Source: Salinimicrobium sediminis (GTDB taxonomy: Bacteria > Bacteroidota > Bacteroidia > Flavobacteriales > Flavobacteriaceae). Taken from it: DNA of 64,000 bases. Below are positions 42,606 to 50,900 of this stretch, piece after piece. Below the pieces are notes generated by a model. The model ran no database searches. It was not told where the DNA came from and saw only the letters and a list, made by a program, of their open reading frames with translations. A program made the translations under genes and the position numbers. Each line of letters begins with the position of its first letter. Position 1 is the stretch's first letter. The DNA lies in NCBI RefSeq assembly GCF_900215295.1, contig NZ_OCMF01000004.1, positions 186,001-250,000 of the forward strand, given 5' to 3'.

Positions 42606-42989
42606 ATGAAAATTTTTGTTTTGCTTTTTGTAATGTTCCTTGGTGTTGAAGTGATGGCACAGGAAGCTCCCGTGACCTTTGAAAGCAAAGATGTATTCTT
42701 CTCGGGCGACCAGAGTGTGGTGAGAAGCGACAAGCAAATCGTAGAATTTAAAGGCAATGTACATTTCACCACTTCAATTGTGGAAATTGAAAAAGCCGAT
42801 AAGATCGTGTACGACAAGAAGACCAGGACTTTTACTATCAGCGGCTTTAATGAGCTGGTGCTTAACGGAAAAAAACGCCTGGCTTCAGACTTTGGCTCTA
42901 CCACTCTTAAGATCGACCTTGGCGGTAGCATCGCCTACCTGGTTGCAGAATCTAAAAACTGCAAAGACGGAAAAGGGAAAGGCTGCTAA
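42606..42989 (+). CDS. LptA/OstA-like periplasmic protein
   Basis: This 127-residue protein from the ATG at 42606 has a signal peptide (KIFVLLFVMFLGVEVMAQ). The mature part is built of beta strands with the OstA-fold pattern: VTFESKDVFFSGDQSVVRSDKQIVEFKGNVHFTTSIVEIEKADKIVYDKKTRTFTISG, the beta-jellyroll repeat of LptA and LptC that carries LPS across the periplasm. It ends in a short Lys/Gly/Cys tail (CKDGKGKGC). Much shorter than E. coli LptA. It may be an auxiliary protein rather than the main bridge. It is followed 3 bases later by a pentapeptide-repeat gene. Confidence 0.7.
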   Translation: MKIFVLLFVMFLGVEVMAQEAPVTFESKDVFFSGDQSVVRSDKQIVEFKGNVHFTTSIVEIEKADKIVYDKKTRTFTISGFNELVLNGKKRLASDFGSTTLKIDLGGSIAYLVAESKNCKDGKGKGC

Positions 42990-42992
42990 TAC

Positions 42993-43565
42993 ATGTCCGA
43001 CGCATTATTCCAGGACCGGGAATTTATATCCATAGATTATTCAACTGCAGACTTGCCTCAAGGGGAATATGAAAATTGCCTTTTCAGGAAGTGTAGCTTT
43101 TCCGGCACTAAGTTCTCAAAAATGACCTTTTCGGAATGTTCTTTTGAACACTGTGAGTTAAGTAATGCAGATCTTACCGGATGCAGTTTGCGTGAAGTTA
43201 CCTTCACAGATTGTAAAATGCTTGGCTTAAGCTTTGATAAATGCAGCAGTTTTCTCCTTTCATTCTTTTTTGAAAACTGTATACTTAATTATTCTTCATT
43301 TTTTAAACTGAAGCTAAAAAATACCTTTTTTAAAAGCTGCAGATTACAGGAAGTAGATCTTTCTGACGCAGACCTTACTGGCGCAACCTTTGACCACAGT
43401 GACCTAAGCGGGACTATCTTCTATAACACCCGGCTGGAAAAAGCCGATTTCAGCACTGCAGAACACTTCAGCATAGATCCTGAAAACAACATCATTACAG
43501 GAGCAAAGTTTTCCACACATAACCTGCAGGGACTGCTCAATAAATACAAGATCGAGATCATTTAG
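42993..43565 (+). CDS. Pentapeptide-repeat protein
   Basis: This 190-residue protein is almost entirely tandem pentapeptide repeats, A(D/N)LxX, such as LSNADLTGCSLREVTFTDC, DLSDADLTGATFDHSDLSG and RLEKADFSTAEHF. These fold as a right-handed quadrilateral beta helix. Some members (Qnr) protect gyrase, but no Qnr-specific loop can be identified here. It has no signal peptide. It lies 3 bases after the OstA-like gene and is probably cotranscribed with it, although one is exported and one cytoplasmic. Confidence 0.85.
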   Translation: MSDALFQDREFISIDYSTADLPQGEYENCLFRKCSFSGTKFSKMTFSECSFEHCELSNADLTGCSLREVTFTDCKMLGLSFDKCSSFLLSFFFENCILNYSSFFKLKLKNTFFKSCRLQEVDLSDADLTGATFDHSDLSGTIFYNTRLEKADFSTAEHFSIDPENNIITGAKFSTHNLQGLLNKYKIEII

Positions 43566-43596
43566 TTCATGCAGGTATTCGGCCCGGTTATTGCCT

Positions 43597-43630
43597 TTTG
43601 TAATACCGGCAGATAAAAAGCTTATCTTTG
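43597..43630 (+). promoter_or_regulatory. Promoter candidate for the DEAD-box helicase gene
   Basis: TTTG (43597-43600), 22 bases, then TATCTTTG (43623-43630), an exact TAnnTTTG box. It implies a leader of about 108 bases containing a 16-bp palindrome (43686-43701). Confidence 0.5.
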
Positions 43631-43745
43631 CCAACTTCTTTACATGAAAACACGGCAGGTTGTAAGCCGGTTCAGAATGAAAAAAATAAACAGCTGTTTA
43701 TAGAAAATGCAACGTCTTTTCCAGCATTTCACATAATATACATTA

Positions 43746-44948
43746 ATGTCTTTTAAAAAATTAGATTTAGATGAGGTCCTTTTGAAGGCACTCGACACTC
43801 AGGGATATACTACTCCCACTCCCATTCAAACACAAGCAATTCCAGTAGTACTTTCAGGTAAAGACTTACTGGGCGTTGCCCAAACCGGAACAGGAAAAAC
43901 AGCTGCCTTTGGCTTGCCAATACTTCAGCTCTTAAGTGAAAAGAACGCTTCCCACAGAGGGATCAAGGCTCTTATTCTTACACCAACCCGCGAACTCGCA
44001 ATCCAGATTGACGAAAGCCTTGCGGCCTACGGAAAACATACCAAATTAAGCCATGCAGTCATTTTTGGCGGAGTATCACAGAATTCCCAGACTCAACAGC
44101 TAAAACGCGGAGTGGACATTCTTGTTGCCACCCCGGGACGACTGCTTGACCTTATGAACCAGGGCTTCATTAACCTGAAGCAACTGCAGATCTTCGTTCT
44201 TGACGAGGCCGATAGGATGTTGGATATGGGCTTTATTCATGACGTAAAAAAGGTGATCAAAAGCATTCCGGAGAAGAGGCAAACGCTTTTCTTTTCGGCT
44301 ACCATGCCCGAAGAAATTCAGGAGCTGGCTAAAATGATGCTGAAGAACCCTGTTAAGATCGAGGTTACTCCCCCGTCCTCAACGGTTGATAAAATTCAGC
44401 AACGGGTTTACTTCACCAATAAGCCGGACAAAAGGAAACTTTTGCTTCATTTACTGCAAACCAATGGAATTGACAACGCACTTGTCTTTACCCGCACCAA
44501 ACACGGTGCCGATAAGGTTGCGCGATTCTTAGATAAAGCCAAGATTAGTTCTGCAGCAATTCATGGTAATAAAAGTCAGAATGCACGTCAAAACGCTCTT
44601 AAGAACTTTAAGAACGGAAATCTGAATGTTCTTGTAGCTACAGATATTGCCGCCCGCGGAATTGATATAGATGAACTTACGCACGTCTTTAATTTTGATC
44701 TTCCTAATGTACCTGAAACTTATGTGCACAGGATTGGCCGAACAGGTCGTGCAGGAAACGACGGGGTTGCCATCTCCTTTTGTGCCGCCGATGAGCGCAA
44801 AGAACTTAAGGATATAGAAAAACTAGCTTCCATAAAGATCCCGGTAATTGATGAACATCCATTTCCCATGGACCTGAACGCACAACCTGCACCTGCTGCC
44901 CCTCAACAGAGAAACAGGAATAATAACAGGAACAGAGGAAGACGATAG
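43746..44948 (+). CDS. RhlE-type DEAD-box ATP-dependent RNA helicase
   Basis: This 400-residue protein has all motifs in order: the Q motif ([13 protein letters not shown]), Walker [24 protein letters not shown] in [14 protein letters not shown], then [25 protein letters not shown] and [11 protein letters not shown] short Pro/Ala and Asn/Arg-rich tail ([14 protein letters not shown]) probably adds RNA affinity. These helicases remodel RNA, particularly at low temperature and in ribosome assembly. The long leader with palindrome suggests post-transcriptional control. A terminator lies 55 bases downstream, after a 14-bp tandem repeat. Confidence 0.93.
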   Translation: MSFKKLDLDEVLLKALDTQGYTTPTPIQTQAIPVVLSGKDLLGVAQTGTGKTAAFGLPILQLLSEKNASHRGIKALILTPTRELAIQIDESLAAYGKHTKLSHAVIFGGVSQNSQTQQLKRGVDILVATPGRLLDLMNQGFINLKQLQIFVLDEADRMLDMGFIHDVKKVIKSIPEKRQTLFFSATMPEEIQELAKMMLKNPVKIEVTPPSSTVDKIQQRVYFTNKPDKRKLLLHLLQTNGIDNALVFTRTKHGADKVARFLDKAKISSAAIHGNKSQNARQNALKNFKNGNLNVLVATDIAARGIDIDELTHVFNFDLPNVPETYVHRIGRTGRAGNDGVAISFCAADERKELKDIEKLASIKIPVIDEHPFPMDLNAQPAPAAPQQRNRNNNRNRGRR

Positions 44949-44955
44949 TTTTTAA

Positions 44956-44983
44956 GTGGTCAGTGATCAGTGGTCAGTGATCA
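44956..44983. repeat. Exact 14-bp tandem duplication
   Basis: GTGGTCAGTGATCA occurs twice in a row, so four 7-mers of the form GTGRTCA. It lies just after the helicase stop and before its terminator. Confidence 0.85.
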
Positions 44984-45002
44984 GAAAATGTTTTATATAA
45001 TT

Positions 45003-45037
45003 AAAGAGTCTATTCCACAGGAATGGACTCTTTTTTT
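45003..45037 (+). terminator. Intrinsic terminator of the helicase gene
   Basis: AAAGAGTCTATTCC (45003-45016), loop ACA, GGAATGGACTCTTT (45020-45033), then TTTTG. A 14-pair stem with one G-U pair. Confidence 0.88.
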
Positions 45038-45086
45038 GATCCTAACTTTTACTACTAACTTCGTCCTTCTGGTTTCGTACTTCGGT

Positions 45087-45827
45087 TTACCTGGCCAGGT
45101 ATCCTCCATCAATGGGGTAATAACTTCCTGTAGCGAATGAGGCTTTATCGCTGCCCAGCCAAAGGATCAATTCTGCGACCTCATTGCTTCTTCCCAGGCG
45201 ACCTATAGGGTGCAGGGAGACCAAATGTTTTTTGATCTCGTCATCAAGTTGATCCAGAAGAGGAGTATCTATAAATCCGGGACCCACAGCATTTATTCTG
45301 ATACCCTGAGAAGAATATTCCATGGCTGCTGTTTTTGTCATCCCAACCACGGCATGTTTGGCTGCTACATATCCTGCAGAGCCCTCAAAACCCACACTAC
45401 CCAGGATAGATGCAATATTGACGATACTTCCATGTCCATGTTTCAGCATCGCCTCGATTTGATATTTCATGCCATAGAAAACGCTATGCATATTGATATC
45501 GATCACTCTATGCCAGCCTTCCAGGGACATTTCAGAAATTTTATTGGCTTCTCCGCCAATTCCGGCGTTGTTTACAGCAATATCCAGTTTTCCATAGGTT
45601 TTAACGGCATAATCGACAAGTGATTTGTTTTCGGCTGCCGAGGCAACATCTGCCTTAAAGAAGCTGGCGGTGCCGCCGGCTTTTTGGATCCGTTTAACGA
45701 CTTCCTCCCCTGTTTGAGTATTTATATCTGATACTACCACTTTAGCTCCTTCTTTTCCAAAAAGAAGCGCTGCGGCCTCTCCAATTCCTGAGGCAGCACC
45801 TGTAATAATGACTACTTTATCTTTCAT
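45087..45827 (-). CDS. Short-chain dehydrogenase/reductase
   Basis: This 246-residue classical SDR has the NAD(P)-binding VIITGAASGIGEAAA, then VVSDINTQ, NNAGIGG and catalytic S in IVNIAS. YVAAKHA supplies the Tyr-xxx-Lys pair, and the C-terminal block is FATGSYYPIDGGYL. The aspartate in VVSDIN favours NAD over NADP. It resembles the FabG/cyclohexanol-dehydrogenase-like group with unknown substrate. No clear operon partner; the macrodomain gene diverges upstream. Confidence 0.9.
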   Translation of the reverse strand: MKDKVVIITGAASGIGEAAALLFGKEGAKVVVSDINTQTGEEVVKRIQKAGGTASFFKADVASAAENKSLVDYAVKTYGKLDIAVNNAGIGGEANKISEMSLEGWHRVIDINMHSVFYGMKYQIEAMLKHGHGSIVNIASILGSVGFEGSAGYVAAKHAVVGMTKTAAMEYSSQGIRINAVGPGFIDTPLLDQLDDEIKKHLVSLHPIGRLGRSNEVAELILWLGSDKASFATGSYYPIDGGYLAR

Positions 45828-45932
45828 AATTAAAATATTTGCCCCTGTAAATTACCACAAAAGGAAATTTTCAAATATGACTAAAATCAGCTTAAACAGG
45901 AAATTGAATCTTTTTTGTTATTTTAGAAGGAT

Positions 45933-46484
45933 ATGAAAAGGAAGATTTCAGGAGTCACTATAGAGCTGCGAAAGGGAGATATCACCCGTCAGAAAGATTG
46001 CGAGGCAGTGGTCAATGCTGCCAATGCCCGGTTGCAAACCGGCGGCGGAGTGGCAGGAGCTATCCATAAAGCTGCGGGTCCACAGTTGGAAAAAGAAGCA
46101 GTGCCGCTGGGACCTCTTGAACCGGGAGAAGCAGTAATTACCGGAGCTTTTGAGCTTCCGAATAGATACGTGATCCACTGCCTGGGACCTGTTTACGGAA
46201 AAGACAAACCTGAAGCCGAATTACTCGCAAACTGTTATTCCAATGCGCTCGATCTTGCTGAAGAGCATCGCCTTCCCTCTATAGCTTTTCCTGCTATTTC
46301 CACCGGAATTTTTGGCTATCCCATAGAAGAGGCTGCCAGGGTTGCTATTACAACCATCATCGGGAAAATTACCGAAATAAAGCACCTCAAAAATATAGTT
46401 TTTGTGCTCTACAGCAGCAAAGATCTTGAAGTATACGAAAAGATCCTTGAACAGATCCTTCAGGGTAAAGAGTATTTGGGCTGA
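45933..46484 (+). CDS. Macrodomain protein (ADP-ribose binding or hydrolase)
   Basis: This 183-residue protein is a single macrodomain of the MacroD/YmdB type. The substrate loops CEAVVNAANARLQTGGGVAGAIHKAAG and SIAFPAISTGIFGYPIEEAARVA are intact. Family role: removing ADP-ribose from proteins or hydrolysing O-acetyl-ADP-ribose. The asparagine and glycine-rich first loop of active hydrolases is present. Downstream lies a stretch of degenerate phrase repeats. Confidence 0.9.
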   Translation: MKRKISGVTIELRKGDITRQKDCEAVVNAANARLQTGGGVAGAIHKAAGPQLEKEAVPLGPLEPGEAVITGAFELPNRYVIHCLGPVYGKDKPEAELLANCYSNALDLAEEHRLPSIAFPAISTGIFGYPIEEAARVAITTIIGKITEIKHLKNIVFVLYSSKDLEVYEKILEQILQGKEYLG

Positions 46485-46489
46485 TACTG

Positions 46490-46625
46490 TTGCCTGTTCC
46501 CGGTTGCCGGTTCTGAGTTCTCAGTTGATGGTTCTCCGTTGTCGGTTATCCGTCATTAGTAAGTACGGTTATTCTGATGAACCTTTAACCTTGAACTTTA
46601 GACCTTGAACCTTAAACTTTAAACC
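46490..46625. repeat. Degenerate 'phrase' repeats in spacer
   Basis: Two blocks of short imperfect repeats. The first (about 46490-46556) repeats variants of GGTTCTCAGTT/GGTTGCCGG. The second (about 46579-46625) repeats variants of ACCTTGAACTTTA. The second runs up to and into the last codons of the oppositely oriented MDR gene. Neither encodes protein. Confidence 0.7.
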
Positions 46626-47614
46626 TTAACAATCATTTTTCCCACATTTCTGCCTTCAAAGAGCCCAATAAAAGCTTCAGGAAGTTTTTCAAAGCCATCT
46701 GCAATGGTTTCATCATATTCCAGGTTATCTTCCTGTAACCAGGCAGAAAGTTGCTGTAATGCCCTTCCGAAGTCCTTTACGTGATCCCTTACCAGAAATC
46801 CCTGCATCAAAGCAGTATTTTTTATAAGAAGACCTTCCGGCCGTGGTCCTGTTGGCACTTCGGTTTCATTATATAGAGAGATTGCACCACAGTTAATAAT
46901 GCGGGCATCTTTATTTATATTCTGTAAAACAGCATCGAGGATCTCTCCCCCAACATTATCAAAATATACATCCACCCCGTCGGTACAAATTTCCCTGATG
47001 GCCTGAGCCATATCATCGGTCTTATTGTAATTGATTCCTTTGTCAAAACCGAATTTATCTTCGATATGATCAATTTTCTCATCGCTACCGGCAATTCCTA
47101 CCACCATACATCCCTTAATCTTACCTATCTGCCCGACAATGCTTCCCACAGCCCCGGCAGCTCCCGAAACAACAAGCGTCTCTCCTGCCCTTAGTTTTCC
47201 GATCTTCTCAAGCCCCAGGTAAGCGGTAAGTCCCGTCAATCCCAGCACTCCAAGAAAAGCCGGTAATGGCGCCAGGTCACGGTCCACCCTATTCAAGCCA
47301 GTACCGTTGGAGATTTGTAACTCTTTCCATTTTAGCATTCCCGAAACAAATTCTCCTTTTTTGAAGTTGTGATTATGAGATTCCAACACTTCGGCCACGA
47401 CCATAGATTCTACCGGTTGATTGAGTTCAAATGGCGGAATATAGGATTTTTCATTCCGCATTCTTCCGCGGAGATAAGGATCTACAGAAATATAAAGAGA
47501 TTTAAGAAGAAGCTCACCTTCTTTTGGTTTTGGATCTTCTTCCTCAAGGAGTTCAAAATCAGATTTTGACGGTTTTCCTGCAGGACGATTTTTAAAAAGT
47601 ATTGTTCTTGACAT
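46619..47614 (-). CDS. NADP-dependent medium-chain (zinc-independent) oxidoreductase
   Basis: This 331-residue MDR protein resembles prostaglandin reductase/leukotriene-B4 12-hydroxydehydrogenase-type enone reductases. It has the N-terminal GroES-like part (LLLKSLYISVDPYLRGRM) and the NADPH-binding ETLVVSGAAGAVGSIVGQIGKIKG, VDVYFDNVGGEILDAVL and IINCGAISLYN. It has no zinc ligands. It likely reduces alpha,beta-unsaturated carbonyls. Its 3' end runs into the phrase repeats. Confidence 0.92.
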   Translation of the reverse strand: MSRTILFKNRPAGKPSKSDFELLEEEDPKPKEGELLLKSLYISVDPYLRGRMRNEKSYIPPFELNQPVESMVVAEVLESHNHNFKKGEFVSGMLKWKELQISNGTGLNRVDRDLAPLPAFLGVLGLTGLTAYLGLEKIGKLRAGETLVVSGAAGAVGSIVGQIGKIKGCMVVGIAGSDEKIDHIEDKFGFDKGINYNKTDDMAQAIREICTDGVDVYFDNVGGEILDAVLQNINKDARIINCGAISLYNETEVPTGPRPEGLLIKNTALMQGFLVRDHVKDFGRALQQLSAWLQEDNLEYDETIADGFEKLPEAFIGLFEGRNVGKMIVKV

Positions 47615-47686
47615 AACTGGTTTTGGTTTCCCTTAAGTTACACCTTCCGCAGAAATTCTGCAAACGGTTTTCCGAAACGCCCAGAC

Positions 47687-47720
47687 AAAAAAAACCTCCT
47701 TAGTTTCCTAAGGAGGTTTT
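47687..47720 (-). terminator. Intrinsic terminator of rpsA
   Basis: AAAACCTCCTTAG (47691-47703), loop TTTC, CTAAGGAGGTTTT (47708-47720). On the minus strand it is followed by a U8 tract. Confidence 0.9.
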
Positions 47721-47742
47721 CATATTTAAAAGAATGACAGGA

Positions 47743-49602
47743 TTATGATTTCCCTTCCATTCTGTCTTTAAGAGCCTGAAGCTCGGCATTCACATCACCA
47801 ATAGTGGTTTTGTCCTGTGCCTGTTGAGCTGCTGCTTTCTTTTGAGCCTGCTTAACGATCTGCTGCTCTTCTTCCTTGTGAATGGCAGTGTGAGATGCTA
47901 CCACTCTCTTGAATTCTTTGTTGAACTCAATGATCTGGAATTCTGCAGTTTCTCCCTGCTTCAATTTGCTTCCGTCTTCTTTTTCAAGGTGACGTTGCGG
48001 AACGAATGCAGTGATATCTTCGTTAAAGTCGATAGTCGCACCTTTGTCAACGATCTCTGTAATTGCAGCTGTGTGAGTAGTTCCTACAGCGAAGTCAGTT
48101 TCGTATTTATCCCATGGGTTAGATTCGGTTTGCTTATGACCAAGACTTAATTTACGGCCTTCAACATCAAGTTCAAGAACTACTACCTCAAGTTTATCAC
48201 CTACGTTAGTAAATTCTGATGGATGCTTGATCTTCTTAGTCCATGAAAGGTCTGAGATATAAATAAGTCCGTCGATACCTTCTTCTAACTCAACGAATAC
48301 TCCGAAGTTAGTGAAGTTACGAACGATACCGGTATGTCTTGAACCAACAGGATACTTAGAAGTGATATCAGTCCATGGATCTGGAGTCAATTGCTTGATA
48401 CCAAGAGACATTTTTCTGTCTTCACGATCTAAAGTAAGGATTTGTGCTTCAACCTCATCTCCAACGTTTACGAAGTCCTGAGCTGAGCGCAGGTGAGTAC
48501 TCCATGACATTTCAGAAACGTGGATAAGACCTTCAACACCTTCAGCAACTTCGATAAATGCACCGTAATCTGCGATTACAACTACTTTACCTTTTACTTT
48601 GTCACCAACTTTAAGGTTCTCGTCAAGAGCTTCCCATGGGTGTTTGCTAAGTTGCTTAAGACCTAACTGAATTCTTGTTTTAGCCTCATCAAAGTCAAGG
48701 ATAACAACGTTCAGTTTTTGATCAAGTTCAACGATCTCATTTGGATGGTTGATTCTTGACCAGCTAAGATCGGTAATGTGGATAAGTCCATCAACACCTC
48801 CAAGGTCAACGAATACACCGTAAGAAGTGATGTTCTTAACAGTACCTTCAAGTACCTGACCTTTTTCAAGCTGCCCGATAATTTCTTTTTTCTGCTCTTC
48901 GATATCTGCTTCGATAAGCGCTTTGTGAGAAACAACAACGTTCTTGAATTCGTGGTTGATCTTAACCACTTTGAATTCCATTGTTTTTCCAACATATGCA
49001 TCGTAATCCCTGATTGGTTTCACATCGATCTGTGAACCAGGAAGGAAAGCTTCAATTCCAAATACGTCTACGATCATACCACCTTTTGTACGGCACTTCA
49101 CATATCCATTCACGATAAGGCTTTCATCATGTGCTTTGTTCACACGATCCCATGCTTTGATCACACGAGCCTTACGGTGAGAAAGGATCAACTGTCCTGT
49201 AGCATCTTCGCGTACATCGATCAATACTTCTACCTCATCTCCTACTTTAAGATCGGGGTTGTAACGGAACTCGTTAAGAGAAATTACACCTTCACTTTTC
49301 GCATTAATGTCGATGATCGCATCACGATCTGTCAGGTTGATCACTGTTCCGGTAACTACTTCATCATGTAAAGTGTCAACGAAATTTTCTGCTACAAGCT
49401 TCTCAAATTCTTCCAGCTTTTGATCGTCGATAGGATCAATTCCTTCTTCGTAGTTGTGCCAGTTGAATTCCTTTAAGAATTGCTCAGGATCTTGTTGCTG
49501 TACAGCCGCATCAGGTTGAGAGGCTGTCTCCATACCTGCTACTGGTTGAATTTCAGCGTTTTCAGAACCCTGAACTTCTTGATTTTTGTTTTCTTCAGCC
49601 AT
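47743..49602 (-). CDS. rpsA: 30S ribosomal protein S1
   Basis: This 619-residue protein has an acidic, low-complexity N-terminus of about 50 residues and then six S1 RNA-binding domains. The central ones are most canonical: GTVKNITSYGVFVDLGGVDGLIHITDLSW, GKVVVIADYGAFIEVAEGVEGLIHVSEMSW and GIVRNFTNFGVFVELEEGIDGLIYISDLSW. A Lys/Gln/Ala-rich coil follows. S1 helps load mRNA onto the 30S subunit, which matters in Bacteroidota since few genes here show Shine-Dalgarno sequences. It is preceded by a good promoter with a leader of about 115 bases. cmk is next upstream, a common pairing, but separated by about 490 bases. Confidence 0.95.
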   Translation of the reverse strand: MAEENKNQEVQGSENAEIQPVAGMETASQPDAAVQQQDPEQFLKEFNWHNYEEGIDPIDDQKLEEFEKLVAENFVDTLHDEVVTGTVINLTDRDAIIDINAKSEGVISLNEFRYNPDLKVGDEVEVLIDVREDATGQLILSHRKARVIKAWDRVNKAHDESLIVNGYVKCRTKGGMIVDVFGIEAFLPGSQIDVKPIRDYDAYVGKTMEFKVVKINHEFKNVVVSHKALIEADIEEQKKEIIGQLEKGQVLEGTVKNITSYGVFVDLGGVDGLIHITDLSWSRINHPNEIVELDQKLNVVILDFDEAKTRIQLGLKQLSKHPWEALDENLKVGDKVKGKVVVIADYGAFIEVAEGVEGLIHVSEMSWSTHLRSAQDFVNVGDEVEAQILTLDREDRKMSLGIKQLTPDPWTDITSKYPVGSRHTGIVRNFTNFGVFVELEEGIDGLIYISDLSWTKKIKHPSEFTNVGDKLEVVVLELDVEGRKLSLGHKQTESNPWDKYETDFAVGTTHTAAITEIVDKGATIDFNEDITAFVPQRHLEKEDGSKLKQGETAEFQIIEFNKEFKRVVASHTAIHKEEEQQIVKQAQKKAAAQQAQDKTTIGDVNAELQALKDRMEGKS

Positions 49603-50089
49603 TGCTGATAATTAATTTGTATCCTGTATTCTTCCGGAAGATGTTTGCAATAAAAGAACACAGAAGTGTTTATAATATTGATTTTCAACCCTTTTAGTCT
49701 TCCGACCTATTGCTAAAAGGAGCGCAAAAATACAACTATTTTATTCAATTGTCAATAAACAATAAACAATTATCAGAAAAATGGTTGTCAGAAGTTGGCT
49801 GTTGCAGGTTGCAGGTTGCAAGTCGAAATGAAGGCGATGTCGGTCTAATTATTTTTATTTCTGAAGACTGAACCCTGTGAACTGGACTTTTAGTTCTGTC
49901 AGGCTGAGCCGGCGATAGCCGAATAGTCGAAGCCGGTTCGAATGTTCGATGTCCGATTTTTGTTGCCACTGAAGCCTGGAATTTTTCCCGCTGATCTCGC
50001 AGATAAGCGCAGATTTTCAAATCTTAATGTCAAATCTTCAAATCAGGAAAATTGGAATTTGGTGCTTGTGATTTGGAATTTGCAAATTG
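49603..50089. other. 487-bp spacer between rpsA and cmk
   Basis: It holds the rpsA leader and promoter (49725-49755), then from about 49790 phrase-like repeats (GTTGCAG units near 49800-49818; TTTGGAATTTG units near 50050-50095). A 91-codon reading frame (49745-50020, minus) has the composition of repeat noise and is not called. There is no RNA gene that I can support. Confidence 0.6.
49725..49755 (-). promoter_or_regulatory. rpsA promoter
   Basis: On the minus strand TTG (49753-49755), 20 bases, then TATTTTTG (49725-49732). It is an exact match to the Bacteroidota promoter form TTG-N20-TAnnTTTG, the clearest in the window. Confidence 0.7.
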
Positions 50090-50095
50090 CTAATT
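49790..50095. repeat. Degenerate 'phrase' repeats upstream of rpsA
   Basis: Around 49792-49822, repeated GTTGC/GCAGG units. Around 50020-50095, repeated AAATCTT and TTTGGAATTTG-like units, which continue into the final codons of cmk. The two sets use different words but share the same imperfect, overlapping style. Confidence 0.6.
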
Positions 50096-50782
50096 GTTTA
50101 TTGCTTCTTTGAAAAGCTCCAGGATCTTTTCGAACTGGCCGGCAAGGGTAAGGTGGGAATTATCTATTTCTTTAGCGTCTTCGGCTTTTACCAGGGGAGA
50201 GTCTTTTCTTGTGGTGTCTAAAAGGTCTCTTTCCTCCACATTTTCCAGCACCTCTTCAAAAGTGACATTTTCACCTCTCTCCTTTAGTTCTAAATAACGC
50301 CTTTGCGCACGTTCGTCGGCAGTGGCAGTCATAAATATTTTGAGTTCGGCATCAGGGAAAACGACAGTACCTATGTCCCGGCCGTCCATCACAATACCTT
50401 TGCCTTTACCCATTTCCTGTTGTTGTGCTACAAGCATCTCCCGAACTTCGGGAATTGCGGCTACCTTACTTACAAACTGTGAAACCTGCATTTGTCTTAT
50501 CTCCTGCTCCACGTTCTCGTCATTGAGATACATTTCGCCAAAACCTTTGTCGGGATTGAAGATAAATTTCAGGGAAATGAGAGGCAATTCAGCAATAAGA
50601 GCATGAGGATCAAAATGACCTTCAGCAATAAATTCCCGTCTTAGCGCATAAAGTGTAACGGCCCTGTACATGGCTCCGGTATCTACATATACATAACCCA
50701 GTTCCTTTGCCAGCTGCTTGGCTACGGTACTTTTACCGGTTGATGAAAATCCGTCTATCGCTATGGTTATTCTTTTTGCCAT
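50090..50782 (-). CDS. cmk: (d)CMP kinase
   Basis: This 230-residue P-loop kinase phosphorylates CMP and dCMP. It has TIAIDGFSSTGKSTVAKQL (Walker A), YVDTGAMYRAVTLYAL, VMDGRDIGTVVFPDAELKIFMTA and RRYLELKERG, all in order. The frame is open 23 codons upstream, but the ATG at 50782 gives the standard MAKRITIAIDG start. The last codons merge into a phrase-repeat tract, giving a Leu/Phe/Asn-rich tail of normal length. Confidence 0.95.
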   Translation of the reverse strand: MAKRITIAIDGFSSTGKSTVAKQLAKELGYVYVDTGAMYRAVTLYALRREFIAEGHFDPHALIAELPLISLKFIFNPDKGFGEMYLNDENVEQEIRQMQVSQFVSKVAAIPEVREMLVAQQQEMGKGKGIVMDGRDIGTVVFPDAELKIFMTATADERAQRRYLELKERGENVTFEEVLENVEERDLLDTTRKDSPLVKAEDAKEIDNSHLTLAGQFEKILELFKEAINN

Positions 50783-50852
50783 GTAAATCCTTTCTGGTGT
50801 AGGAGTGCAAAAATAAGGAATCAAGTTGCACTTTACAGAACATACACCCAAT

Positions 50853-50880
50853 AAAAAACCCCGGAAGGTTTTTCCGGGGT
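50853..50880 (-). terminator. Intrinsic terminator of lon
   Basis: ACCCCGGAA (50858-50866), loop, TTCCGGGGT (50872-50880), with a U6 tract on the minus strand (50853-50858). It lies 21 bases after the lon stop. Confidence 0.9.
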
Positions 50881-50900
50881 CTTTGTCTGTTATTCTACAA

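Noticed and set aside
49745-50020. 91-codon minus-strand frame upstream of rpsA
   Set aside because: It lies in phrase-repeat sequence and over the rpsA promoter; composition is not protein-like.
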